A stretch of 64,000 nt of DNA from Heterobilharzia americana (Eukaryota > Platyhelminthes > Trematoda > Strigeidida > Schistosomatidae): assembly GCA_944470555.2 (NCBI GenBank), contig OX104127.1:54406140-54470139 (forward strand), read 5' to 3'. The notes beneath the pieces are model-generated. The model saw only the letters and a list, made by a program, of their open reading frames with translations. It was not told the DNA's origin and did not search any database. Both the position numbers and the translations under genes were made by a program. How positions within the stretch are numbered: position 1 is the stretch's first letter; each line of letters begins with the position of its first letter. Positions 39,126 to 51,085 of the stretch are shown here, piece by piece.

Positions 39126-39720
39126 GAGTATATGAAAGACGTCTAGACTTCCTTACAATTAGAGCTTCAATTAACCTAAGTAAATCTCCTCAATTGGTTC
39201 TGTGAATAGGTTTGAAAAATGTACATAGATCAACCTAGTAACCCGTTTCAATGACAATGTTGAACACCAACTGCCTAGGTCGGTGGGATCATACTATTTA
39301 ATTTGTTGAATATACTCCATTGCTCTTATTCGTATAGATCAATCGATCCTCCAATTTTATACATAGAGTGACAAAAGCGACTGGATTAGATCGATATTGT
39401 TGAAATTCTCCAAGGGTTTATATTTTCTTCATGATGCTGACTTTTACTGTATAGTATGGCTGTCTTAAGTCTATGTAAATCACATATATACAATAGTATA
39501 ATATAGAAATTGTTCTTTTGAACTTACTGAACAATAGATCTTCTTTCTTCCACGTTACTATGATATCTGTAGGAACAGATTACTTGGAATATATTCCCAT
39601 CATACATTATACCTTTCAGACAGACTCCATTTATTTCACTGATATAAATGTTCTCTTAATTTATTTCCTTTGGACTATTAGAGTTTAATTACAACTCTTA
39701 GGCTTATTTTTTCGATCAAC
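39126..39720. other. Intergenic, no recognised feature
   Basis: Unique AT-rich sequence; short frames only. Confidence 0.4.
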
Positions 39721-39729
39721 AATGTTACA

Positions 39730-40125
39730 TTGAATTTTGAGGGAATTGTGGAGATTTGGAAATATTTCAAGTTGTTATTCATCTTAGACTGACAACAATT
39801 GGAGGAACAAAGGAAACCTGGGAGTACTGGATAGCTGTTTCGTCTGACTAGTTTGGGACTCCTCAACAGTACGCACCCACGACCCCGCCAGGGAGCTAAC
39901 AGAAGTTGGAAATTTGGACCATTGAACTGTGACCCACCGGCTCAATGGTAACGCGCTGGCCGCGGAACCTGAAAGTCGCGGGGTCGATCCCTGGTGGTGC
40001 AGAGTCGTGGGTGTGCACTGTTGAGGAGTCCCATACTAGTAAGACAAAATAGCTGTCCAGTGCTCTCAAGTTTCCTCTGTTCCCCCAAATGATGTCAGTC
40101 TACGATGAATAACAACTTGAAATAA
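39730..40125. mobile_element. SINE-T head-to-head pair
   Basis: Minus copy 39735-39893 (3' end, hammerhead with altered stem II) is joined to a plus copy 39894-40125 (box A, near-perfect box B, damaged hammerhead TTGAGGA). The junction 'ccgccagg|gagctaacag' is abrupt. Confidence 0.8.
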
Positions 40126-40639
40126 TGTTACAATCATTATCATCTTTGTAAATTTTACATGAGTCTTATAAAATAGTGTTTGCAATAAGACATTTCTGTC
40201 AGACCAGTAACTATTTATTTACAAGTAATTATCACGTATTTTGCAGCTAGAATGTATATATTCTATTCATGTCTAACATATACCTTGATCAAATGATGCC
40301 TGACATTTTAGACTGTTTGACATTAGTAGTACATGCTTTTCGTCGTTCCTAGAGTATGATTAGATCAATGGTAAATTGTACTTGTCTTTAAAAGTCAATC
40401 AGTCACTCGCTTATAAACACCCTAAGATGTGATACGATTATATATCAATTAGTTGTGTCAATCACATCTTCACAAATCAGTTAGCTGTAGTATGCAGCAA
40501 TAGATATAATACTTTTTGTTGGCTTGAAATACTCTCATTTAGGTATAAGCGAATAAAGACTTCTGTGAGTAGATTTCTTTACAGTGTTCTCGTCGTCTAC
40601 AGCTGTATAATTCCATTTAAATCTGGTTAGTCAGACCAA

Positions 40640-41395
40640 AATGTCAAAGAAATGGCATCATTTGGAGAATCGCTGAGAACCTGGGAGAATTGAAAGGCTC
40701 TTAAGCAGTACGCATACCAGGGATCGAACTCAGGACCTTCAGGTTTCATGGTGGATACCTTAACAATTAAACCAATGGATTGGAGTACAACAGGCCACAC
40801 TCCCTTACTTCTATCAATTAGCGATATATCAAGACTGTCAACAAAAGTTTTCAGTTGACATCTGTTTCACTTCTGACTGGTTAACCCCTTAGGTAACGGT
40901 TTCTCATTAGAATTTCGACATATTCATCTGGAAGCATGTCACTAATAAGGACCAACCACGAATGTATTTTGAAGTTTAGAGGGGGGGAAAGCAGCTGTCC
41001 AGTGGTCCCAGGTCTACAATGGTTCTCCAAATGATTTCATTTCCGTTTAACCTCACACTGCACTATTGTGCAGTGCTCATTACCGACATGCTTCCAGATG
41101 GATATCCCGAAGTTCTAATGAAAAGCCATGACCTGTTGGGTCAACCAGTCGGAAGTGAAACGCATGCCAACTGAAGACCTTGGCTAATAGTCTTGCTATA
41201 TGACGAATTGACAGAAGTTGGAAACTGTGAAGCAATATACTCAGCCCGACCATATCTTAAGTTACCACGTTCATAGTGAAACCTGAAGGTCCTGAGTTCT
41301 ATCCGTAGCTGGGTCATTGGTGCATACTGCTGAGGAGTCCCACGTTAGGATGAAACAGCCATTCAGCGCTCCGTTATTAATCAAGTGTTATAATA
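40640..41395. mobile_element. Diverged SINE-T copies, minus then plus
   Basis: 40660-40770 minus (box B 'gggatcgaactcaggacc'). 40985-41080 plus 3' part. 41085-41390 plus unit with leader, boxes and hammerhead (CTGAGGA, GTCC...GGAT, GAAA, ATT at the cleavage position). Confidence 0.65.
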
Positions 41396-42147
41396 TGGAG
41401 TTATAGAGTGGTTTGCTACGATGTGTTAACATTCAAATTGGACAATCTTCCTATGAGTAGTGTGCATATGTACCTGGCTAAACAGCAGTATATTAATCGA
41501 TATTTATACATTGAAGTAGTTAACAATGATGTCATGTTCATCACACATGTCTGCATCACTCAGTGACTAGTCTAGGTGATTTCCAGTGTTTGCATAAAAT
41601 ATTCTTTTAGGTAACTTTTATCTAATCTAATTTGTTCCTTAACATAAATACCGTTCTAGTAAGCTATTATCCATCAAATTATTCATCTATGTCTTTCTCA
41701 GCTAACTTCTATGCACACTCTCCTATCGCTTTTTGATAAACTATCTTTGTTTATCCGACTTTACATTTATACTCAACCACAGTTCATTTCACCTCCTATT
41801 TACAGTAGGCTTCACTCATATGAACATCATAAATGAAGTGAATATAGTTCATTTCCTCCTCATATAAGGCATATAATCATTGAGATAAAATTTTATGTTG
41901 AAATGCATTCCAGTAATGATGGACTGTGATATTACCGTTCATATAAGACTTTCCTAAAGAGAATTCATAAATTGTACAACGGTATTAGTGAACGTTGCTG
42001 ACGCGAAATTACACAATATCGGGGTCTAACTGCAGGATCTCATGAAGAAGTCATTCAAAAGAATATACTTAGTTCGTTCATATGTCTTTTAGGCTAACAA
42101 ATACTGACTTTTATTCAGTTAGACAGTAAAAATAAACCAAGTTAGAG
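41396..42147. other. Intergenic, no recognised feature
   Basis: No gene or repeat family recognised. Confidence 0.4.
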
Positions 42148-42571
42148 GCGAATACATTTTCGAAATAAAATTTGAGTTAGGGACCGTAAGAGAATCCAGT
42201 TTTCTTCTCTACAAATTTATCAATATTACGATGACTTAGATAAACAGATGAATAATGTGATGGCATGACGGTCTAACATGTCACTGTTGAATGCATAGTT
42301 CAGCTTTGATTAGTCTCATTGGGACAACTTCAGCAATGTTGAGCAGGTGTTGGTGAGTTATACAAGTGGTAATGATTTTGGAACATTATGCAATACGTTG
42401 AGAGCTGTATTAGCCTCTCCGTGGTGCCGAGTGTTTACCAGGTGCTCCAACGTTCATCTTTTCACCACTTCCACCTCACCATCTCCGAACCATACTGGTA
42501 AATGTTCTCGTATGCCGAGATATACCTGTCTAATCATACACTCTATGTAACTTGTTCCATAGGAATAATTA
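42148..42571 (+). repeat. Left arm of a long inverted repeat
   Basis: Matches the reverse complement of 42873-43310, with high identity over 42335-42570. A frame shared by both arms includes 'VLVSYTSGNDFGTLCNTLR'. In this arm the frame is shorter and has an internal deletion near 42280-42300. Confidence 0.8.
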
Positions 42572-42654
42572 GATTGATATATGTCAATCCTCAATCCTAG
42601 ACTAAACGATAACCTACCTAACTAATCTTGTAAAGCCATCCTGAGTAAATCAAT

Positions 42655-42850
42655 TTGATTATTGCATTGTGACCCAGTAGGAACATGCTGGCCGCAGAAA
42701 CTCAGGCTTCTCGGTTCGATCCGTGACGGGTGGGGTCACGGGTGTGCAGTGCTGAAGATTTCCATATCAGGAGGAAACAGATATCCAGTCCTCCCAAGTT
42801 TTTAATCTTTCTCCAGCTGATATCACTCCATGATGAGTATCAACCTAAAA
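42655..42850 (+). mobile_element. SINE-T in the loop of the inverted repeat
   Basis: Plus copy with shortened box A, box B 'cggttcgatccg', hammerhead remnant (CTGAAGA, stem II, GAAA, ATC) and 3' part. Confidence 0.7.
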
Positions 42851-42872
42851 TTAACAAACCGCCAAATTGAAG

Positions 42873-43310
42873 TTAGCTATTCCTATGGAACAAGTTACAT
42901 ACAGTGTATGATTAGACAGGTATATCTCCACATACGAGAACATTTACCAGTATGGTCAGGAGGTGGTGAGGTGAAAGTGGTGAAAAGATGAACGTTAGAG
43001 CACCTGGTAAACACTCGGCACCACGGAGAGGCTAATACAACTCTCAACGTATTGCATAATGTTCCAAAATCATTACCACTTGTATAACTCACCAACACCT
43101 GCTCAACATAGTTGAAGTTGTCCCAATAAGATTCATCAAAGGTGAACTGAATGCCACTCTTCTCTTCTTTATTCGTTGTTCTTTTGTCCATCATCACATT
43201 ATTCATCTGTTTATCTAAGTCATCGTGATATTGACAAGTTTGGAGAGAAGAAGACTCGATTTTCTTACAGTCTCTAACTCACATTCCATTTGGAAAATGT
43301 ATTAGCCTTG
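42873..43310 (-). repeat. Right arm of the long inverted repeat, with an unidentified coding remnant
   Basis: On the minus strand a frame of at least 103 codons (42895-43206) starts at Met-Asn-Asn-Val-Met-Met and contains 'DESYWDNFNYVEQVLVSYT'. The frame is open upstream to a stop near 43275. No family was recognised. It could be a fragment of a multi-copy element protein. Confidence 0.7.
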
Positions 43311-43477
43311 CTTTTGCACTGCCCTGATGCATTTTATGACTGCAACATGTGATAAAATTTTAGCATTTTCAATGAGAATAAGCGATATAAACTATAATAA
43401 GACAAGCAAAGCGTAAGTAATGATAAGACTTGAATATCTTTGTACTAACTTATTTATTTTCAGCTATATTTCTATTA

Positions 43478-43815
43478 TCCCATCGTTGATTGAACCTAAT
43501 TGATCGGTCTCTGTTGGCAGTTAGGCTCCTGCACGAATGCCTCGATATTGCCTGTGCTCCAGCTATATATTAATAAGGGCTAGCAGTGAAAGCCAGAAGG
43601 TACATTTCGTCTCATTTCATGCTCATCAGATGGACGTACCTGCCTGTCAGTGAGCAATGTCGTTCCCACTAAGACTCGCCTCAAACGCTACAGCGTTATC
43701 CTGCAGGTCAGCGAGTCACGATAGTCACTTTTTGTACGAAAGTTGCAGTATTAATGTTATTGCTTGTATTATCTCATCGTTGACTGAACCGAATTGATCA
43801 GTCTCTATTGCTATG
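43478..43815 (-). mobile_element. SINE-H full-length copy and adjoining tail
   Basis: 43478-43740 has tail, ribozyme (CTGATGAG intact, stem II eroded, GAAA kept) and boxes on the minus strand. 43768-43815 is the tail of a second unit, followed by an inverted 'ttcggtccacataacgacggg' piece. Confidence 0.75.
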
Positions 43816-43904
43816 TGGACTTAATTCGGTCCACATAACGACGGGACACTACAAGCAACAACATTAGAACTGTACATGTCACACAAGAAATGGCTATCGT
43901 GACC

Positions 43905-45285
43905 TGATGTTATATTATTATTGTTTGTCACTTGGGTTCCTAATGGAACATATGGCTTCAGTAGCACGTCTCAATTCCACTCTCTTCTCTGAAATCTTTT
44001 GGACCAGGCTCTATGACAGCCCACAAGCTTTCATTTATTCCTCACACCATCTCCTCCATGTCACCCTCAGCTGTGACGCCCAACTAGTAGTTTTCTATCT
44101 GGGTTCCACTCGATGGCCTGGCCTAGCGCGTGATGTCCCCGAATGGTCATCTCAGTGTATGCTCAATCCAATCCATCTCCACTTCCTTCTGTATATTTGT
44201 TGAGTAATAGGTTCTTGCCTCATTGGTTCGTTGCCAGCCAGCTAGAGTTCCTTGTTGCTTATTACTATTATTCTGGCCATCTGATCTTCAGTAACGAGCC
44301 AGAGTAGGCAGTTGTTGATAAATATGTGTAGTTTGTTTGGAATGCCTTTCGTAACCCCCCAAGTCTCTGAGCCATATGGAAGCACTGACTTGACTGAATT
44401 GGTGTTGAAAATCTGCATCTTGTTCCACTTGCTGAGTGTAGAAGATCTCCACACTGGTTTCAGGTTAATGAAGGATGGCCTGTATTGCTTTTCAGATCCT
44501 GGCTTTGACGTCCTCATCTGTGCCTGTGCACCTGTAGTTGAAACAGTGCTTCCTAGATAGGTGAAGGAGGTTACTTCCTTCAAGTTTCCCCGTTCATGGT
44601 GATTGGGGCTTGTTGGTGGTGGTGATGGTGGCGTTGGTTGGGTGTCTTCATCACCTCTGTCTTCTCTATATTCACTTGAAGTCCCGTCTTCGCTGCCCTA
44701 CCCTACCCTACCTCTTCTGCCAACTTGTTAGTTTTCGCCTGTAGATATTCAAGTTTGTGTGACATCAGACATAAGTAATCGTTGGCAAAATCCAAATTTT
44801 CTAGGTTCTTTTCCGTGGTCCAGCGTATGCCCATCTTCTCGCTCCCCACTGTTTGCTGCAAGATCCAGTCCACCACAACTAGGAAGATGATGGGTGATAG
44901 TAGACAGTCTTGTTTTACTCCTGTCTTCACTTCAAAAGCATCACTGAGCTTCCCATTATGAATTACTTGGCATTTGGCGTTTTCATATAGTTGTTGAATG
45001 AGATTGGTAAAAGTTTGTGGTATTCCGTAGTGTTGAAGCAACTGCCTGCCAAATTACTTCTTGGTCGATGCTGTCAAAGGCCTTTTTAAAGTCGATGAAG
45101 TTGAGGTAGAGGGTTGACTGCCATTCTAATACTCTGTTCTATGATGATGCGTAGTGTAGCGTTGTAATTTGATCCTTACATGATTTGTTCTTCCTGAAGC
45201 CAGCCTGTTCCGATCATAATTTTGAATCCAGCACATTCTTTAGTCTCTCCAGGATGATGCGGCTTAATATTTCAAGTTAAGCAAG
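43905..45285 (-). mobile_element. LINE-A copy
   Basis: Minus strand. ATT tail at 43908-43922, C-terminal region (44242-44583), RT palm with FAND near 44785, 'LLQHYGIPQTFTNLIQQLYENAKCQVIHNGKLSDA' region (44703-45041), truncated at about 45285. Close relative of 21385-23165. Confidence 0.85.
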
Positions 45286-45549
45286 TTTAAGCAAAAAAGG
45301 AGAAAATGATTTAATCACCTCAATAAGAGAATGGACACATTTCATCTTCCACATTTGAAAACTTGGAACACATAGGTAGAATGTATCCCCGAAATATACA
45401 AAATTGAATTGCCCATACCATATCCTAGTCACCTAATCACCTGGTCATAAGATGACTGATACAATTACTCAGCGAAATTTGGTGTCAAAGACATTTTCCA
45501 GTTTGCCGACAGAGCGAATAGCCTACTTATAATAAGCGAATTCATAGCA

Positions 45550-46235
45550 TCCCTTCATATCTCTCCAACTAAAACATTGACAAACAATTATTAAAGAGGA
45601 GGTTAGATACTGGCATTTCCACTATGAATTTTAAGGAAGTATTCTTAGAATGTATAATGATGGATTGTTTATGGGAGTTCCATTAGGCCTTATGGTTGCA
45701 GACGTATTCCTGGTAGAATTGAAAGATGAAATTGCCAATATAGAGTTGTACTGTACATAAATGGATGATAGAATGACCGATTCCCTAATGATTTCAAATT
45801 ACATCGTCCATATCAACACTTCTCATAGATAAGTAGTTCTTTAACTGACCCAACTATGCTGTCAGATAGTTAGGTTCAAGTGATCTGTACATTTTGGCTC
45901 CACGAACTGAATTTGTTCGACTACACCAGTGATGAGATCAGTCCAAAATGAGCTAAACAGCTGTTAGGTGTTTGAACTATTCTTATCTGGCTGGTAAAAT
46001 CTATACAGTGGTTTCTAATTACTGAGGTCATTCAGTAATACATGGATAATACTTTTCTAGTCTTCGATAAGTATCTACGCTGTATTTCTATTCTGATGTG
46101 GTGATGGCAAGGAAAGAAGACGGCTCCATGATGAGAAGTACATATAGAAAACTAACGGCTAAATTACAGTATACACACTTTCTCACCTAATAGAATCAGA
46201 TTCCAAACATTTAGAGTAATATATGTTTTGGTAGT
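45550..46235 (+). mobile_element. Penelope-like RT fragment
   Basis: Plus-strand translation gives 'GLFMGVPLGLMVADVFLVEL', the Penelope RT 'GxPLGP' motif region, and further on 'ARKEDGSMMRSTYRKLTAK', the conserved segment after the RT palm. Stops interrupt it. Confidence 0.7.
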
Positions 46236-46269
46236 CAGCCAGTGTTAGATACTAGACCAAAGGATACCC

Positions 46270-46965
46270 TACTTAATCCTAGCTACTCATCTTGCACTGT
46301 TCCTGTGAAACACGTTATAAAGGATCTACAATTAGTTAGGTACCTCTCCATATACGGGAACATTGTAATGTCATAAATCCTGGTTCTGTAACGATGAGTT
46401 TGGTCGGCTAGGGCCCTGCCGATGAGTGCTACTTTGACATAGTGGTCGAGCTTGCATACTACTAAAAGACAACGGGCTAAAGTGGACGTAATCCTTGTTC
46501 CCACAATGGCCTGCAATGCCAGGAACATCTGTTGGATAGTGGTAAGATGAGCAGTCACCACTGCAGTGTAAACTGCTGCACTATGATGGGAATCTGTGGG
46601 CGTAGCCACACTGTTGACTGGATGGAGTGCGACAGCAATAAGGTGTTTTTTTTGGATGATCAGGAGTACCACGCAGATACTGTCTTCCCTGTTCTAATGG
46701 GTAGTGAGAAAATGTCTGCCCCAAAAATAGCACACTCCTCCTTACCCCATAGTCTTCTGGTGCCGGTGGTATGAGTTTTCTATATACGGCGTTAGAACAA
46801 CTAAATTTTAAAGCAGCAACTCTTAAAAGGCTCTGACAGGCCTTAAGTAGACGTTCCACGGTCTGTGTAGCCACAGAAATATTTTCCTCTTTCAGGTATA
46901 TTAAGAAGAAATAGCCTTCCGCGGTGTGGGCGGTTCGGGAAGTGTCAACCACCGCACATTTTTAG
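46270..46965 (-). repeat. Family D repeat, copy 1
   Basis: Matches 56390-56950 (plus) and 61765-62350 (minus) in the same internal order. Overlapping minus frames of 129 and 123 codons include 'HPVNSVATPTDSHHSAAVYTAVVTAH'. No known domain was recognised. A related phrase appears in all three copies, which suggests once-coding sequence. Confidence 0.65.
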
Positions 46966-47945
46966 TAGTACACAAGGCCAAGTCGAGCATAACCTATCCT
47001 CCTGCACTCTGTCTGCTCTTTTGCCTTCACCTACTAATATTAAGCCTCTTACACCTTCCCTAACCTTTCACTCCGCGACCACTGACTACAAGTAGTCAGC
47101 CGTTTTTGAAAGATTCACCTAAAATTCCATCATTTCTAATCTTAAAAACAAAGTGTAATGATGGTGATAGGAAGCTGTCTAAATGCAAATCAACATTTTA
47201 AGTCATCAGACGCTAATGTAAACGTTTTACATTTGAACGTTTATTTCATGTCTCTGTGTGGTCAGGAAAAACCTTACTGGTCAATTTATCCTACAGTTGA
47301 CCAATCAAAACAAGTCATTTAACTTTTTACCTTGTGGTTTTATATGTTCTCATGAAAACCAGTGAATTCTACACATACAAATGGAATCCCAGTTTAAATA
47401 GCGAGATAGAGCAACCAATCGATTCTTAGTGATAGTAACTGAGATAGCTTCGGTTTGGCGGGTGATCGGCGGATACAAATATTGAACTACTTTCGGTAGA
47501 GAATGAAGAGGAAGAAGCCGGTAGATGGACAAACCAGGTGACCAGAAATCTCCTGCTAAAATCCTTCAGCAACTAATGATTTTGTCAGCTGCATTCATTA
47601 TCCCCTTATAATAAAGTTATTCTATCAAACCGATAGTTTTCTACCTGAAGGAATCAATACCGCTTCACAAAAAGTTGTTCAAAGTACAATTCACCAGTTT
47701 TTAACATACCTCAGAAATGATCGTTAATGAAGGAGACAGCCATTTAAGATTATGACTTTCTAGCTATGACTTCTTCACTTCAGATAAAATGCATCTCACT
47801 GGTTGACTCTAAACTTCGATGATAAAGGTCATGGTAGTGTTATAAAACATTGCGCAATAAACTACAACACAAAGATGTAAAACGTAGATGACCAGTTTAA
47901 TCGCAAATTCACCTTTTGAACTTTATCGAACAACCAAAATCAATA
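46966..47945. other. Intergenic, no recognised feature
   Basis: One 60-codon minus frame at 47350-47532 shows no motif. No repeats were identified. Confidence 0.4.
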
Positions 47946-47949
47946 ACAG

Positions 47950-48075
47950 TGATGGATAATAGCTAGCAGTGAAATCCAGGACACGTGTTTCGTCTAATCT
48001 GGGACTCATCAGCTGGATGTGCTTGCCTCCAAGTGAGCAATGTTATTCCCACTAAGACAATAATGTGAAATCGAT
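47950..48075 (-). mobile_element. SINE-H ribozyme fragment
   Basis: Minus strand, ribozyme plus the start of the upstream box region ('agtgggaataacattgctcac'). The tail is missing. Confidence 0.75.
47966..48026 (-). ncRNA. Hammerhead ribozyme (Smα type), best stem I
   Basis: CTGATGA, stem II GTC/GAC (fourth pair lost), GAAA, palindromic stem III ACACGTGT, cleavage triplet GTC. Stem I pairs ATCCAG with CTGGAT without mismatch. Together with 420-480 it is the SINE-H copy most likely to be active. Confidence 0.8.
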
Positions 48076-48209
48076 AAGCTATGAAGTTAGAAAAGAAGCA
48101 AGAGCTGTGTGATTTAAGTCCCTAGTAGACTAAGACATAGTAAACAAAGGTTTTTACGCAGTAGGAAAAACAGGACAACAATAACAACTAGGTACTGAAT
48201 GAAACAGAA

Positions 48210-48380
48210 AGAAATGGCTGTTATCCAGACACCGGTTATACATAACTCAGTAGCCTCTGGTATTTCAAGCGAGGAATTCTAAGTTTAAGTCTCAATGGAT
48301 GCAAAATTACTCACTGGGAAGCTAGTATATCCGACTGATGAGTCCCAAGAAGGACGAGACGCATTCATCTTTGCGATTTC
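48210..48380 (+). mobile_element. SINE-H copy with GAGA in place of GAAA
   Basis: Boxes, then CTGATGA, stem II GTCC/GGAC and GAGA instead of GAAA, so the core is broken at a single base. Confidence 0.75.
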
Positions 48381-48769
48381 TATGCAGTTGAAGATGAAAA
48401 GTTAGGTTGGCAGAATAAATGAGAATACTTTCATGCATTTGTTATCCTAGATCAATATGGATATCAAGGGGCGTCATCGACGTAACTTTACCTAATGATC
48501 AAGTACTTCAACTAGCAATAGAGTGAGCTGTTAAGCATGAAGCTACTCAGAAACCTTCTTTATAGTCATTTTTGGCTTATTGCTGCTAAAAGCATTTAAA
48601 TAATTAAGTTTTTAACGTTGTTGACAAAAGTAGAGTAAGAGGAAGTTAACAACAAAGTTAAAATGTGCTGGAAAAAGTAAACAAGAAAGTTTTTAGTTGA
48701 CTAGTAATAGAATAGTAACCAGATCGAAAAAAAACTCCATATTCACCATTGTGAATGATGAATACAAAC

Positions 48770-49165
48770 CTAAAATCAACAAATCCAAACTGAATTAATG
48801 TAGTGTTCATTGGTGACTTACTTCAAAAGATGATTCCTGAAGCTGCAATGAGAAGCCGTGACCAGTGAGGCAAACCTAGTGGTCGTGAAGTCAGTTACTC
48901 AAGGACAGCATTCGATGGATGTGACACCACATCATCAACTGACAGAATTAGAAAACATGGACTACTGGATTCCGACCCAGTCACTGAATATTAACATGCT
49001 GGCCACGGAACGTGAAGGTCCTGGCTTTTATCCTTGGTGGAGCGGGTCATGGGTGTGCACTGCTCAAGAGTCCCACACTAGGACAAAATAGCTGTCCGGT
49101 ACTCTTAGGTCCTCAACTGTTCTCCAATTAATGTCGGTCCATGATGAGTGTCAACCAGTGTGAAT
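48770..49165 (+). mobile_element. SINE-T unit with 5' leader
   Basis: A preceding 3' tail ('acctaaaatcaacaaatcc') joins the leader 'tgttcattggtgac', box A, weak box B and a decayed hammerhead (CTCAAGA, GGAC, AAAA). Confidence 0.7.
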
Positions 49166-49189
49166 GAGTTTAAGCTAACCAATCGTCAG

Positions 49190-49330
49190 CAAGGCATATC
49201 TGTAACCTCGAGAGAAATGATTTCTCCTCTGAAATTCGGTCCCAAATCACCCAGTGTTGCAGTCAGTGACGTTAACACTGCGCTGTCCAGACCAAGTTAA
49301 TCTGTTTAAACATTGATTCGTACTACTAAT
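49190..49330 (-). mobile_element. SINE-G fragment
   Basis: Minus strand 'cagtgttaacgtcactgactgcaacactgggtg' and 'gaggttacagatatgccttgctgacga'. Truncated exactly within the hammerhead-like core. Confidence 0.6.
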
Positions 49331-49487
49331 TAAACCTAACTAACAAGCATTAAGCATAAAAGTACATGGCAGTTTCATGAATTCATGGTCAATCTTCTCC
49401 TAACACTAATTGCTACACATCACGATAATCAGTATCTAAGGTTGTGTAATATGTACACTGCTACTATAACAGTAAACAAGGTGGCAT

Positions 49488-49640
49488 GTTTTAGAAATCC
49501 ACCCTAGCAACCATTAAGATAATCAATGAAGAGGTTTCTTGTCATGTTTATAAATGTAACTTTTTCATTCAATAATGAGATGAAATCGGTTATTTCAGTG
49601 CTTCTTAGGATGATCTTTAAAACTAACCTCACAAACTCAC
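49488..49640. mobile_element. Short inverted-end repeat (MITE-like), copy 1
   Basis: Begins 'tttagaaatccaccctagcaacca' and ends 'cggttatttcagtgcttcttaggatgatctttaaa'. The ends are roughly inverted (CCTAGCAAC / CTTCTTAGG). A second copy lies at 53930-54065. Confidence 0.5.
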
Positions 49641-50144
49641 CATCTGAATTAACAAATATCAAATTTCATATTACTCACTTCCTGCTAATGCTGAAGGTAA
49701 GTTTAACTTCAAAAGAGTAGTCTCTTAGTAGTTTTAGCCTATTTATATCATTTCTCTTTAGTAAATCAACTTCATACCTCTATAGTAAAAGAGGAAGTGA
49801 AACCTAGCCTTTAATTCCACCGTTTAAGAACAGAGAAGTGAAACAAACGGTGTAGGTTGGAAGATGTGTACCCTATTCCCAAGTTTTATTGGTGATATCC
49901 TCATGAGAACTAAAGGAACAACCAAAATAGCCAAGCTAGTCAGCTTGTTCCGTTAACCTACTCTTACAATCAGACTTCATATGAATGCAAAATAATACTC
50001 AAATCACTAACAGTACTTGACAACTGTACTCAGGTTCTTACTTAAGTCATAACAAAGGTTCTGAGTCGAAACTCTTTATCTTCAAAGACATTTTCATGTG
50101 TGCATTATTAATGGAGCAAACACTCGTCTAATCGTCAAACTATA

Positions 50145-50510
50145 GAGAGTGGAATCCAAGGCATGGGTTTCGTCCTATTTGAGACTTCTCATTTGGGTGT
50201 ACCTGCCATCAATAATATCAAGCTTAAAGATACCGGCCATATCGAGGCATTCTTACCGCGGCCTGTATGCCAATAGTGGCGGGTCAATTCGGTTCAAATG
50301 ACGACGAAGATGCACTACGTATAACACCAAAGACTATACTATACCCGCAGTACAAGAAGTGGCTACCGTGACTCAGTGGACTAGTTGAAAACGTTTTGTC
50401 ATTTGAAGTGATAAAGTCTGGTTTCGAGTCCCAATCGGAATAAAATCACTCAGTGGGAGGCAGGTTCACCCAGCTGACGAGTCATGAACAAGATGAAATC
50501 CGAGTCCTGA
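50145..50510. mobile_element. SINE-H pieces: minus ribozyme, plus tail, plus unit
   Basis: 50150-50235 minus ribozyme with a lost core, switching near 50238 to a plus-oriented tail, the same type of junction as at 533. A plus unit follows at 50345-50510 with box A, box B ('ggtttcgagtcccaa') and CTGACGA. Confidence 0.7.
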
Positions 50511-50564
50511 TCCTTTTGTCAATACAACATAATAAATATTCAGCAGTATCAAGACACCCTCACA

Positions 50565-51085
50565 AAGAACAAGATTCGGATTTTCAACACTAATTCAGTC
50601 AAGTATGTCAGTGCTTCTATGTGATGGTTGAAAGAGTTGGTGCGTTACGGAAAGTGTTTCCAACAAACTACAGACATTCATCAACAGCTTCTGTCTACGC
50701 TCACTCGATACTGAAGGTCAGATGGCCACAAAGTATAAGAAACAAGGAAATCTGGCTGGCTCCCAACGAACCAACCAACAACGTACTACCCAACAAATAT
50801 GCAGAAGAAGAGAGTGGAGATGGATTGGACTGAACATACACTGAGAAGACCGACTGGGGACATCATGCGCCAGGCCAGGCCGTCGAATGGAACCCAAAGG
50901 AGAAACGACGAGTTGGGTGTTCAAGGTGAGAGTGACATGGGGGAGATCATATGAGGAAGAAATGAAAGATTGTTGGCATTCGTGGAGCCAGGTTCAAAAG
51001 ACTTCAGACAACAGGGTGAAATGACGACGTGTTACTGAATCCCTATGTTCAACTAGGAACCCAAGGGACAAATAATAATAATAAC
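50565..51085 (+). mobile_element. LINE-A C-terminal fragment
   Basis: Plus strand, from 'aagattcggattttcaacac' to 'aacccaagggacaaataataataata'. Contains remnants of the C-terminal 'DWTEHTLRRPTGDIM' region. Perfect AAT tail. Confidence 0.85.

Noticed and set aside
46532..46774. 80-codon plus frame as a gene
   Set aside because: Lies antisense to the conserved frame of family D and is not kept in the other two copies.
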